Below are positions 1 to 7,566 of a stretch of 64,000 bases of DNA, piece after piece. How positions within the stretch are numbered: the first letter of the stretch is position 1; the number at the start of each line of letters is the position of its first letter. Below the pieces are notes generated by a model that saw only the letters and a list, made by a program, of their open reading frames with translations, ran no database searches and was not told the origin of the DNA. The position numbers and the translations under genes are program-made. Origin of the DNA: Candidatus Roseilinea sp. (lineage in GTDB: Bacteria > Chloroflexota > Anaerolineae > J036 > Brachytrichaceae); contig AP024676.1 in assembly GCA_025998955.1 (NCBI GenBank), positions 1,488,001 through 1,552,000 on the forward strand, given 5' to 3'.

Positions 1-1194
1 CAAGCGGCGGTAGAAGGCTCCCAGGGCGGTGTGACTGCGCGCCAGCGAGGCGGCCGCCTGCAAGAAGGCCTGGCGGGCGCGGTTGTGGCTCTTGCCGGTC
101 GAGGAGCGGATGATTTTGCCGCCGGTGATTTCGTTGTTGGGGGCCAACTTCAACCAGGAAGCAAAGTGTTTCGCGGAGGGGAACTTGCTCATATCGGTGC
201 CGATTTCGCAGATGATCTTCTGCGCCAGGTCGAGGCTGAGGCCATCCACAGCCGTGATGTCGATGCCGCTGATACGGCGCAGGTGCTGACGGATGCGGAC
301 AGGTGTCTCTTTGGGCAGGTTCTTGCTGTGCGATTTGCGCTTGTTGGGCGGGAGGGGGTCGGTATCGTCTGGGTCGGGATCGGGCCAGTTGGGACGGGTG
401 AGGGAATAGGTGCGCTCGATCTCGGCGTCGCAGGCTTCGATCTGGCGGGTGTAGAAGTCATACATCTCCAGCGACTGCTTGAGTACGAAGAGATGCTCTT
501 TGCGCCAGGTTCCAGTCAGGGCTTTGGCAATCTCTTCTTCGTCCTTCTTGCAACGGTAGTTGCGCAAGGCGGCGAGTTTGTGCGGGTCGCGCTCCCCGGC
601 AACGATGGCGCGGAGGATGGCCAGGCCGGTCTGGCCGGTGATGTCGCTCACGACCTGCGGCAGGCGGATGTTCATCTGCACCAGCGCCTTCTGCATGTGC
701 AGGATGTGCGGGGCGCGGTGTTCGATAAGTTGGGTGCGATGGCGCAGCAGGGCGCGCAGGGCGATCAGGTCGGCTTCGGGACGGAAGGACTCGGCCAGCA
801 GGCCGTAAGAGTGGAGGGTCTGGATCCACTGACAGTCGAGCACGTCGCTCTTGTGACGGCCGGGGATGCGGCGGGTGACTGCCCCGCTGATCAGGCAACA
901 GTGGATGCCTGCCTGTTCGAGCATCTCAAAGAAGGGAATCCAGTAGATGCCGGTGGATTCCATGGCGATGGTCTGGATGCCGTTCTCGAGCAACCACTGG
1001 GCGGCTGCCTGCAAGTCGGCAGTGTAGACACCGAAGGTACGCACGATTTGGGTGTTGTCGGGGCCGGGGATGCAGATTTGGATCGCCTGTGCGCCGATAT
1101 CCGCCCCGGCCGCATGGGGCTGGATGAGCGGCAATCCTTGCGGGGTGCGCACTTCGAGTTGGGATGGAGAAGGATGGGACGAGAGCTTGCTCAT
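1..1194 (-). CDS. IS110-family transposase, 3' end cut by window edge
   Basis: Catalyses movement of an IS110-type element, using a RuvC-like DEDD N-terminal domain and a C-terminal transposase_20 domain. The frame is open for 398 codons from ATG 1194 (MSKLSSH...), with GGAGG immediately upstream, and continues past base 1, so the C-terminus is not seen. Visible N-terminal motifs are ADIGAQ (D32), AMESTGIYW (E79) and HKSDVLD (D117/D120). Further on, a GIDITAVDG segment and an EITGGKI segment match the C-terminal domain of the family. IS110 elements normally lack terminal inverted repeats and I see none on this side. The long reading frame on the opposite strand (31-1215) is a shadow. Family call is secure. 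Whether the element is complete cannot be judged. Confidence 0.88.
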   Translation of the reverse strand, partial: MSKLSSHPSPSQLEVRTPQGLPLIQPHAAGADIGAQAIQICIPGPDNTQIVRTFGVYTADLQAAAQWLLENGIQTIAMESTGIYWIPFFEMLEQAGIHCCLISGAVTRRIPGRHKSDVLDCQWIQTLHSYGLLAESFRPEADLIALRALLRHRTQLIEHRAPHILHMQKALVQMNIRLPQVVSDITGQTGLAILRAIVAGERDPHKLAALRNYRCKKDEEEIAKALTGTWRKEHLFVLKQSLEMYDFYTRQIEACDAEIERTYSLTRPNWPDPDPDDTDPLPPNKRKSHSKNLPKETPVRIRQHLRRISGIDITAVDGLSLDLAQKIICEIGTDMSKFPSAKHFASWLKLAPNNEITGGKIIRSSTGKSHNRARQAFLQAAASLARSHTALGAFYRRL

Positions 1195-1632
1195 GGAGGA
1201 CCTCCGGGCAGATGATGTGTCAGGCCCGGTCACCAGGAGAGAGGATAGCTTACTAATCGGGGTCGCAGAGCGCCACCAGAGAACAAATCATCGTGACCGG
1301 AAACCAGGTTGCACCTCGGGGCGGGAGAAACCCGACCACCAGCGCGAAATGTATGGCTTGCGTGCCTGACGATTTTGAGTATACCGGAATTGCGCGGCTG
1401 TTTCATCCGGATTGAAGGCAGGCCCCGCCTGCCAGGAAGGTTGCATCTGACGCCGCTCCGCTGCTCTTCGCGGCGCGGCTAAAGCGCAAACCGTTGGGCC
1501 GTCTCGTCAGCCGGTAGGCAGCGGGGATGTTGAAGCCTGCTCGTGATGTTGTGACTCAGCCGTAACGCAATCGCCCTGTGATGCGACGGCGGTCAGCGGC
1601 GTAGGCACTAGAAATCGGAGCGCGTTAGGCGC
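1195..1632. other. Non-coding stretch between IS110 gene and transposase relic
   Basis: About 440 bases without a convincing gene on either strand. It holds GC-rich imperfect hairpins near 1411-1430 and 1453-1480. Two heptamers fit the integron core consensus GTTRRRY (GTTGGGC near 1489 and GTTAGGC near 1624), but neither is paired with a clear complementary core upstream, so I do not call att sites here. It is probably a mix of IS110 flank and degraded mobile DNA. Confidence 0.4.
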
Positions 1633-1843
1633 TTAATCATCAGGCGCCAGCCGCGCGACGGCATCATCGTCCACAAACTGTGCATGGAAGGCGCGATCGC
1701 GCTCGGCCCCGCCGAACCACGCCAACACCTGCTCGCGCGCTACATGCGTATGTTTAGACGAAAGCATCGTCGCACGACGAATACTTCCACCTGCAAAAGT
1801 CATCGCAGAATCTATGCCGGCTTGGATTGCGATGGATGTAGGC
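1633..1843 (-). pseudogene. Y1 (REP-associated type) transposase, C-terminal relic
   Basis: Reading leftward from 1843 the sequence encodes AYIHRNPSRHRFCDDF followed by CRWKYSS. This is the YIHxNP..DDF...YSS block of HUH/Y1 transposases of the IS200/REP-associated type. After a one-base frameshift near 1775 the next frame gives LSSKHTHVAREQVLAWFGG and ends at a TAA at 1633-1635, a typical C-terminus for these proteins. The matching central part lies at 2745-2892 on the same strand, so the two pieces are halves of one gene separated by the 1845-2744 element. The gene is dead: it has frameshifts, no N-terminal half and an interruption. The motif match is seen directly; family assignment is from knowledge of Y1_Tnp proteins. 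Confidence 0.75.
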
Positions 1844-1864
1844 GTTAGCCCGCCAGGTGAAAAG

Positions 1865-2680
1865 ATGCAAAAGGCAAAAGCAGTCATCGAAGTGGTAATT
1901 GTCTTCGGCCTTACCTTGTTGCTCATAGCCCTGGTGAGTCTATCGCCCGTTGGCAGGTGGGAAAGGCAAGTAACCAATCGGTTCTTCGTCGAGTATGGTG
2001 TAATGATCATCATCCCCTTGCTGCTGCTGGTAGCGACTCACAGGAACCTGGAAGCCTATGGCCTATCTGTGCGTAACGCTTCCTACCATCTGGATATAGC
2101 GGCAACCGCGTTCGTACCTGTGGCCATAGCCAGCGTTGTCTTCGCATTGGTTGACTATAGAGAATGGCGCGGCTCGCTTATCCTGGCTGCTCTCCAAATT
2201 GCTGTTCTTTTCGCAACGGGCTGGCTGTTACAGCGCAAGCCAACGGCGAGCGCAAATGGAGTCTCACTGGGCGCGATCTCGCCAATAGCCTGCTCGGAAC
2301 TCGCTACCGGAGCCAGGGCGGGGAATGCCCTATCTGCTTTTGTTTTCTATGTCTTTTTTCTTGGGCTGGGGGAAGAGCTGTTGTTTCGGGGGTATATCCA
2401 ATCCAGATTAAATATTGCTTTCGGGAAGCCGTTCCGGTTTTTCGGCGTGAATTATGGTTGGGGTATTGCGATAACTGCTGCCCTCTTTGGGTTGATGCAC
2501 GTACTCAACCTCGGCAGTTTGGTTGGCGGTCGTTGGCAACCGGCCTGGTGGTGGGGTTTTTGGACGTTCTTTAGCGGCCTGGTCTTGGGGTTTGTCAGGG
2601 AGAAGAGTGGCAGTATCATCGCGCCCACCATCTTGCATGGGTTACCACAGGCAATTGCGTATGCCGTGCTTGGTCTTTAG
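1865..2680 (+). CDS. CPBP-family intramembrane glutamic endopeptidase (CAAX/Abi), cassette-borne
   Basis: A 271-residue polytopic membrane protein of the CPBP (Abi, CAAX protease) family, whose members cleave substrates within the membrane or give bacteriocin self-immunity. Signature motifs are in order in the C-terminal half: EELLFRGYI (EExxxR), FGLMHVLN (FxxxH) and IIAPTILHGL (the second His motif). Roughly seven hydrophobic segments are visible. Start ATG 1865 (MQKAKAVIEV) is preferred to the upstream ATG 1814 because AGGTGA lies just upstream, and because 1865 is inside the putative cassette whereas 1814 falls in the flanking transposase relic. It is the only gene of the cassette and reads toward attC. 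Substrate unknown. Base composition looks less GC-rich than its neighbours, which fits foreign origin. Confidence 0.88.
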   Translation: MQKAKAVIEVVIVFGLTLLLIALVSLSPVGRWERQVTNRFFVEYGVMIIIPLLLLVATHRNLEAYGLSVRNASYHLDIAATAFVPVAIASVVFALVDYREWRGSLILAALQIAVLFATGWLLQRKPTASANGVSLGAISPIACSELATGARAGNALSAFVFYVFFLGLGEELLFRGYIQSRLNIAFGKPFRFFGVNYGWGIAITAALFGLMHVLNLGSLVGGRWQPAWWWGFWTFFSGLVLGFVREKSGSIIAPTILHGLPQAIAYAVLGL

Positions 2681-2688
2681 AAAGCTGT

Positions 2689-2744
2689 GGCGGGCTAACC
2701 TGCGCATCAGCCGACGCCGCCTGCGGCGGCGCGGCTGATGCGCG
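2689..2744 (+). other. attC (59-base element) of the integron-type cassette
   Basis: Imperfect palindrome with attC architecture. R'' is GGCGGGCTAAC at 2689-2699, followed by a 2-nt unpaired spacer at 2700-2701. The left arm GCGCATCAGCCG (2702-2713) is followed by one unpaired A (2714) and CGCCGCC (2715-2721). The tip is TGC (2722-2724). The return arms are GGCGGCG (2725-2731) and CGGCTGATGCGC (2732-2743), then G2744. The spacer and single extrahelical base are the features integrases use to choose the recombining strand. The arm CCGACGCCGC...GCGGCGCGGC resembles well-known aadA-type attC sites. The R' half after G2744 is replaced by transposase sequence and is supplied instead by GTTAGCC at 1844-1850. 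Confidence 0.75.
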
Positions 2745-2892
2745 AGTCGATCAACCGCGTGAAGTACATGTCGTTGTCTACCACGATGCGATGGAAGGGA
2801 TGCTCGAACAGGCTGCCGGTGCGGCCATGGCACTTGTTGAAAGCCAGGGTGCAGGTGGAGAACAAGTCGGTGAAGGCTTGTGAGGCCCGTTG
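2745..2892 (-). pseudogene. Y1 transposase, central relic
   Basis: Leftward from 2892 the sequence encodes ASQAFTDLFSTCTLAFNK, then CHGRTGSLFEHPFHRIVVD and NDMYFTRLID. This is the conserved centre of Y1/REP-associated transposases (FNKxxxRxGSLFExPFxRI...YxxxLI). The expected continuation YIHRNP is found 900 bases away at 1843, on the other side of the cassette-like element. The N-terminal half with the HUH motif is missing: the relic stops at the palindrome at 2894-2924, next to the gcvT-like gene. Confidence 0.75.
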
Positions 2893-2893
2893 A

Positions 2894-2924
2894 GCGCCTG
2901 ACGCGCTCGGAGCGCGTCAGGCGC
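2894..2924 (-). terminator. Perfect palindrome overlapping the gcvT-like stop codon
   Basis: GCGCCTGACGCGCT (2894-2907), a CGG tip, and AGCGCGTCAGGCGC (2911-2924) form a perfect 14-bp stem. The stop codon of the gcvT-like gene (2917-2919) lies inside the right arm. It could act as a transcription terminator although no T-run follows. Its position beside a REP-associated transposase relic leaves a REP-like element as an alternative. Confidence 0.5.
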
Positions 2925-4125
2925 TGACTCTTGCGCGCATACGAATCCCTTGGGGATCGAAGAACGGAATCGGCACGACCTTGGCCGGGCGCGGCTCGCC
3001 CTCCACGTCCACCATCAATTGGCAGCCGGGGAAGGCATGCGTGGTCTGCACGAACGCCAGCGCCAGCATCTTGCCCACGCTGTGCCCGCGCGCGGCGCTG
3101 GTGACGACGCCCACCTGCCCACCGGCGACGAGCGGCTCGATGGCCTCGCCGGCGCGCGCCCCGCTCTTGCGCGTGCGGCGCTGCGGTGCGATTTCGCTCA
3201 CGGCCATCACGGCGGCGCCGGCGCGTGGCGCGATCTCGCTCTCCACATGCAGCCCAACCCATCGCTCGGTCATGCCCATCTCCTGCTGGCGCAGCAGCGC
3301 CTCACGTCCTACGAAGTCCGGCTTGTCGAAGCGAATCCAACGGTCGAGGCCGAGATGGAATGGCGTGCGGCTCTCGTCGTCGGGGATATCGGGGCCGGCC
3401 AGTGGGAAGGCCTTCTCGATGCGCAAGCTCTGCATGGCCGCCGTGCCATACGGCCGCAGGCCGAAGTCACGCCCGCGCTGCAACAGGAACTCCCACATGC
3501 CCAGCGCTTCTTCGCTCGGCACGTAGAGCTCGTAGCCCAGCTCGCCCGTGTAGCCGCTGCGCGAGATGAGCAATTGCGTGTCGTTGATCGCGGCGCTGGT
3601 GAAGTGGAAGAACTTCAAAGCGTCGAGGGTCGAGGGTTGAGGGTTGAGGGATTGGAGCAGCTCGCGGCTGCGGGGGCCTTGCACGCTGATCAGAGCGATG
3701 GCGCCGGTGAGGTCGGTGACGTAGGCGCTCATGCCGACGGCGTGTTCGGCGATCCACCGCGCGCTCTTCTTGCGCGGCGCGCTGCTGGTGACGATCATGA
3801 AGTGCTCGTCGTGGAACTTGTAGACGGTGATGTCGTCCACGATGCCGCCATCCGGGTTACACATGGTGCTGTAGCGCATCTGGCCGGGCAGCATGTCGCG
3901 CACCTCGTTCACCAGCAGCCGGTTGATCAGGCGTTCGGCGCCGGGGCCTTTGACATCCACCTCGCCCATCGTAGACAGGTCTTGCATGCCGACGTTGCGG
4001 CGGGTGTTCAGGTGCTCTTCGACCGGATTGGTGTAGGCGAGCGGGAAGAGGAAGTCGCCGCCGCCGCGCACCAGCTCGGCGTGGCGAACGTGATAGTCGA
4101 ACAGGGGAGTGCGTCGTTCGGGCAT
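2917..4125 (-). CDS. GcvT-family aminomethyltransferase (folate-dependent)
   Basis: A 402-residue protein of the GcvT/aminomethyltransferase superfamily, which transfers a one-carbon unit from an aminomethyl or methyl donor to tetrahydrofolate. Seen: GEVDVKGPGAERLINRLL near the N-terminus, the SRSGYTGELGYELYVP signature in the middle, the LRIEKAFPL helix, and a C-terminal barrel ending in IPFFDPQGIRMRA. Start ATG 4125 is chosen because AAGGAG lies 7 bases upstream; an in-frame ATG at 4155 has no such site. The gene stands alone rather than with gcvH/gcvP, so a demethylase or other C1 role is possible. Residues NPQPSTLDA are encoded by a 7-nt repeat tract (3623-3650) and may be a tolerated insertion. 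Confidence 0.8.
   Translation of the reverse strand: MPERRTPLFDYHVRHAELVRGGGDFLFPLAYTNPVEEHLNTRRNVGMQDLSTMGEVDVKGPGAERLINRLLVNEVRDMLPGQMRYSTMCNPDGGIVDDITVYKFHDEHFMIVTSSAPRKKSARWIAEHAVGMSAYVTDLTGAIALISVQGPRSRELLQSLNPQPSTLDALKFFHFTSAAINDTQLLISRSGYTGELGYELYVPSEEALGMWEFLLQRGRDFGLRPYGTAAMQSLRIEKAFPLAGPDIPDDESRTPFHLGLDRWIRFDKPDFVGREALLRQQEMGMTERWVGLHVESEIAPRAGAAVMAVSEIAPQRRTRKSGARAGEAIEPLVAGGQVGVVTSAARGHSVGKMLALAFVQTTHAFPGCQLMVDVEGEPRPAKVVPIPFFDPQGIRMRARVSA
3623..3650 (-). repeat. Four tandem heptamers inside the gcvT-like gene
   Basis: Four copies of TYGAGGG (TCGAGGG, TCGAGGG, TTGAGGG, TTGAGGG), read on the plus strand. They keep the reading frame open and encode part of the NPQPSTLDA segment. 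One of many 7-nt-period tracts in this window. Confidence 0.85.
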
Positions 4126-4194
4126 GATGGCTCCTTCGTTGTAACGGGGATTCAATCACAAGCCGGCGCATCTTGGCAAGCGCAGGCGATGTTA

Positions 4195-4229
4195 CAGGTC
4201 AGACCACTTCGAGCGGTCTGACCTGTTTT
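4195..4229. repeat. Hairpin with GGTCAGACC core
   Basis: CAGGTCAGACC (4195-4205) and GGTCTGACCTG (4215-4225) form a perfect 11-bp stem with a 9-nt loop, followed on the plus strand by TTTT. Both flanking genes read leftward, so the T-run is on the wrong side for terminating them. A second hairpin with the same arms lies at 56060-56090. Confidence 0.7.
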
Positions 4230-4254
4230 GGAATCTGTGGCGTTGCGCGAGGCT

Positions 4255-7200
4255 TCACTCGTCCGCGATCAGCCAGCGCTTGTCCTCGATGCCCTTCAGC
4301 CTGCGCCACACGCGCTCCGGCGTAAGCGGAATTTGGTAAAAGCGCACACCGGTAGCATGGTATACCGCGTTGGCCACTGCCGGGGCGACGCCATCCATGG
4401 GTATCTCGGCCACAGCCTTGGCGCCGTAAGGGCCGGACGGCTCATAGGTCTGAATGAGGATCGATTGCAACTCCGGCGCCTCATCGGCGCTGTAGATGCG
4501 ATAGAGGCCGAAGCGGGGGTTATGCAGCCGGCCCTGGGCGTCATACACCATCTCCTCGCAGTGGGCATAGCCGCAGGCCTGCAGGTTGCCGCCCTCGATC
4601 TGGCCGCTGGCAGTGGCCGGGTTGATCGCCACGCCGCAATCCACCGCCATCACCAGCTTTGTCACGGTCACCTCGCCGGTCTCCGTATCCACCTCCACCT
4701 CGGCCATCTGGCAGCCGAACGGCGGCGGCGATTCATAGCTCATGTGCGAGGCGACGGCGATGATCTGGTGTTGCTCCTCGGTATGCGTGGCGAACAGGGC
4801 GACCTGCTGCAAGGTAATCGCACGACCATCCGGCGCCCAGGCGCAGCGATTGCGCAGCCGCACCTCTTCCGGCTTCACCTCGCCGCGCGCCGCCGACGGA
4901 TCCGGCGCGGCTGGGCGGTGCTTGAGATACTCCACGGTGTCTATCTGCTCCGGCGGCACGACGACGCCATAACCCTTATTGAACATCTTGGCGGCGACTT
5001 CCTGAATTTGCGCGCGCACCTGTTCAGCGGCCTTCTTGGCCGCACCGCCGGTAATAAACGTGGTCGAGGACGCATACGCGCCGGTGTCGAACGGCGTCAT
5101 GTCGGTGTCGCTGGAATACATGATCACGTCTTCCAGCGGCACGCCCAGCGTCTCGGCCACGATCTGGCCAACCACGGTATCGCTGCCGGTGCCGATATCG
5201 GTGCCGCCCACCAGGCAGTTGAACGAGCCATCGTCGTTCATCTTGACCGAGGCGGCGCCCATGTCCAGGCCGGCGATGGCCGTGCCGTGCATGCAGGCCG
5301 CCACGCCAATCCCGCGGCGCACGCTGGGCCGCTGCGGGTCAATCACCAGGTCTTTGCCGGCGAATTCGCTGCGTCGCTCCCAGCCGATGGCCGCCATCGC
5401 TTGCTGGAAGCACTCCTCCAGGCCGCTGGTCTTCACCACCTGCTCGAAGCCCTCGCGCGCCTCGCCCAGCGCCGCGGCCAGCGGCAGCGGGTCGCCCACG
5501 CGCACCCAGTTCTTGCGGCGCAGCTCGATCGTGTCCACGCCCATCAACTGCGCGGCCTCGTCCATCAGGCACTCCAGGCCGAACTCAGCTTGCGGCGCGC
5601 CGTAGCCACGAAATGCGCCTGGCGTAGGGATGTTGGTATAGACGATGTGACAGTGGAACTTGAGGTTGGGGCAGCGATAGGTGCTCAGCCCGCGCATGCC
5701 GCTCACCGTCTGCACGGTGATGCCGTGCGTGCCGTAGGCGCCGGTGTTGCCGATGACGTAGTGGCTGAGCGCGTGAAGGATCGGCGCCCCGCCGTTCGGG
5801 TCCTTCTTGAAGCCGGCCTTGAACACCATGCGCTGAGGATGGCGCGAGCGCGCGCTGGTGAACTCCTGCGCGCGGGTGTATTCAAAGCGCACCGGCCGGC
5901 CGGTGGCGATCGTCAAATGCGCGCACAAGTCCTCGATCAGCATCTCTTGCTTGCCGCCGAAGCCGCCACCCACGCGTGGCTTGATCACGCGAATCTTCTT
6001 CACCGGCAGGCCGATCAACGGCGCGATCATCCGGCGCACGTGAAATGGCACCTGGGTGCTGGTGCGGATAACGAGACGGTCATCCTCATCCCACCACGTC
6101 ATGCAAACGTGCGGCTCGATGCTGGCCTGCTGCACCTGCGGGACGCGATATTCGCGCTCGATCACAAAGTCGCTCTCGGCAAAGCCTTGTTCGACGTTGC
6201 CATGTTCGGCGACGATCTCGGCGACCAGGTTGCGCTTGGCGTCTTTGATGCCGATGGCGTCCGGCTCGTCGTGAATGACCGGCGCGCCCTCGCGCATGGC
6301 TTCGTCGGGGTCGAAGACCGCCGGCAGCACTTCATACTCCACTTCGATCAGCTCTAGCGCGCGCTGGGCGATCTCCGGCGTCTCCGCAGCAACCACGGCC
6401 ACGCGATCGCCGACGTGGCGCACCTTGCTATCCAAGCTGACCTGATCGTAGGGGAAGGGGTTGGGATACGACTGGCCGCCGGAGGCGTAGACCACCCGCG
6501 GCACATCCTTGTAGGTGAGCACGGCGTGCACGCCGGGCAGCGCCTTGGCCTTGCTCGTATCAATGTGTTTGATGCGCGCATGCGCATGGGGGCTGGTGAG
6601 CATGGCCGCATAGAGCATGCCGGGCAACGGCGCATCGTCCACGAAGGCCGGCTTGCCCTGCACCAGCTTAGCCGCGTCCACCTTCTTTTCGGCCTTGCCG
6701 ACGACGGACGTCTGCGGTTCGGGCGCGACCATGAACGGCGCAAGGGTGGCAGTGAGCGTCTGTGTCTGAGTTTGCACCTGAGCCTGCGCCATCCTACCGC
6801 CGGCGCTCGGTCCCTCGCCGCCCCAGCGCACATCACCGATGTCCTGGCGGAACGCGCCCGGGCTGCCTATGCCTGTGCCCTCCGGCGCAATCACGCGTCG
6901 GAAAGGCGGGGGCAGGTCATCGCGCGCCTCGCCGCGCAACATGGCCGCCGCGTTCAGCACGGCCTGCACCGGTTTGAGATAGCCGGTGCAACGGCACAGC
7001 ACGCCGCCGATCGCGTCGCGCACCTCGGCCTCACTGGGGGCAGGCTTGCGGTCGAGCAGCGCCTTGGCCGCCAGAATTTGGGCCGGCGTGCAATAGCCGC
7101 ACTGGATCGCGCCGTTCTCGGTGAAGCACTGCTGAATCACGCTCAACCCGCGCCGGTCGCCCAGCGACTCGACGGTGATGATCTCCGTATCTTGCGCCTG

Positions 7201-7407
7201 GGCCGCCAGCATGACGCAGGTGTTGACGATGGCCGGCGCGTCGCCCTCTCGCGCGCGCATGATCACGCCGCATGCGCCGCACTCGCCGGTCTCGCAGCCA
7301 TGCTTGACGCTGAAGTAGCCCTCGCGCCTGAGCGCAGTCAACAGCGTCTCATAAGGCTGAACGGCGATGTCTTTGAACTGGCCGTTGATTTTTAGGTGGA
7401 CAATCAT
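4255..7407 (-). CDS. Fused [2Fe-2S]/molybdopterin hydroxylase of the xanthine dehydrogenase family
   Basis: A 1050-residue fusion of the small iron-sulfur subunit and the large Moco subunit of xanthine dehydrogenase/aldehyde oxidoreductase-type enzymes. These hydroxylate aromatic heterocycles, purines or aldehydes with water as oxygen source. N-terminal plant-type [2Fe-2S] cysteines are C38, C43, C46 and C64. The second cluster uses C103, C106, C138 and C140. A low-complexity linker (QVQTQTQTLTATL near residue 213) precedes the Moco part with RVGGGFGGKQ, AFRGYGAPQ, ASSTTFITGGA and GAKAVAE, the last carrying the likely active-site Glu. No FAD subunit is encoded here or nearby, so electrons must leave to another acceptor, as in Mop-type aldehyde oxidoreductases. 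Substrate cannot be read from the sequence. Confidence 0.87.
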   Translation of the reverse strand: MIVHLKINGQFKDIAVQPYETLLTALRREGYFSVKHGCETGECGACGVIMRAREGDAPAIVNTCVMLAAQAQDTEIITVESLGDRRGLSVIQQCFTENGAIQCGYCTPAQILAAKALLDRKPAPSEAEVRDAIGGVLCRCTGYLKPVQAVLNAAAMLRGEARDDLPPPFRRVIAPEGTGIGSPGAFRQDIGDVRWGGEGPSAGGRMAQAQVQTQTQTLTATLAPFMVAPEPQTSVVGKAEKKVDAAKLVQGKPAFVDDAPLPGMLYAAMLTSPHAHARIKHIDTSKAKALPGVHAVLTYKDVPRVVYASGGQSYPNPFPYDQVSLDSKVRHVGDRVAVVAAETPEIAQRALELIEVEYEVLPAVFDPDEAMREGAPVIHDEPDAIGIKDAKRNLVAEIVAEHGNVEQGFAESDFVIEREYRVPQVQQASIEPHVCMTWWDEDDRLVIRTSTQVPFHVRRMIAPLIGLPVKKIRVIKPRVGGGFGGKQEMLIEDLCAHLTIATGRPVRFEYTRAQEFTSARSRHPQRMVFKAGFKKDPNGGAPILHALSHYVIGNTGAYGTHGITVQTVSGMRGLSTYRCPNLKFHCHIVYTNIPTPGAFRGYGAPQAEFGLECLMDEAAQLMGVDTIELRRKNWVRVGDPLPLAAALGEAREGFEQVVKTSGLEECFQQAMAAIGWERRSEFAGKDLVIDPQRPSVRRGIGVAACMHGTAIAGLDMGAASVKMNDDGSFNCLVGGTDIGTGSDTVVGQIVAETLGVPLEDVIMYSSDTDMTPFDTGAYASSTTFITGGAAKKAAEQVRAQIQEVAAKMFNKGYGVVVPPEQIDTVEYLKHRPAAPDPSAARGEVKPEEVRLRNRCAWAPDGRAITLQQVALFATHTEEQHQIIAVASHMSYESPPPFGCQMAEVEVDTETGEVTVTKLVMAVDCGVAINPATASGQIEGGNLQACGYAHCEEMVYDAQGRLHNPRFGLYRIYSADEAPELQSILIQTYEPSGPYGAKAVAEIPMDGVAPAVANAVYHATGVRFYQIPLTPERVWRRLKGIEDKRWLIADE

Positions 7408-7566
7408 GGGCTTTGCCTCGCACGGTGGGTGCGCGGATTATACGAAGACAACCCGGCGCCTCAATGTCGCGAGCCACGCGGAGCACCGTCGGCCTTCGTC
7501 GAATGAGCTACGGCCGAAAGGCAACTTTACGGGCGCAGAAATTCCTCGATGCTCCGCAACGTGCGC

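Larger units (their letters stand above)
1845..2744 (+). mobile_element. Integron-type gene cassette (CPBP protease ORF plus attC)
   Basis: A 900-bp unit with the anatomy of an integron cassette. It begins at TTAGCCCGCC, directly after a G, as expected for cleavage in a G^TTRRRY core. A single ORF starts 20 bases in, with no room for a promoter. After the stop codon comes an attC-like hairpin (2689-2744). The 11-nt R'' core GGCGGGCTAAC (2689-2699) is the exact reverse complement of GTTAGCCCGCC (1844-1854), so the circularised unit would restore a complete attC. Both flanks are pieces of one Y1 transposase gene, which shows that this segment was inserted. Joining the flanks leaves about 5 extra nucleotides relative to an uninterrupted LIxYIHxNP reading, so the exact crossover may differ by a few bases. 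No integrase or attI is in the window. Confidence 0.75.

Noticed and set aside
31-1215. 394-codon open frame on the plus strand opposite the IS110 transposase
   Set aside because: The minus strand encodes a recognisable IS110 transposase with its DEDD motifs; the plus frame has no family features and is a GC-rich shadow.
1453-1632. GTTGGGC and GTTAGGC heptamers with nearby GC-rich hairpins, resembling further attC sites
   Set aside because: No complementary R'' core at the proper distance and no cassette ORF; the second heptamer overlaps the transposase relic's own stop codon. Possibly decayed sites, not callable.
4195-4229. Hairpin at 4195 as terminator of the Moco hydroxylase gene
   Set aside because: The T-run is on the plus-strand side, but both adjacent genes are on the minus strand.
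4228-6357. 709-codon open frame on the plus strand opposite the Moco hydroxylase
   Set aside because: Low-complexity His/Arg-rich translation with no motifs; the opposite strand has clear Fe-S and Moco signatures.
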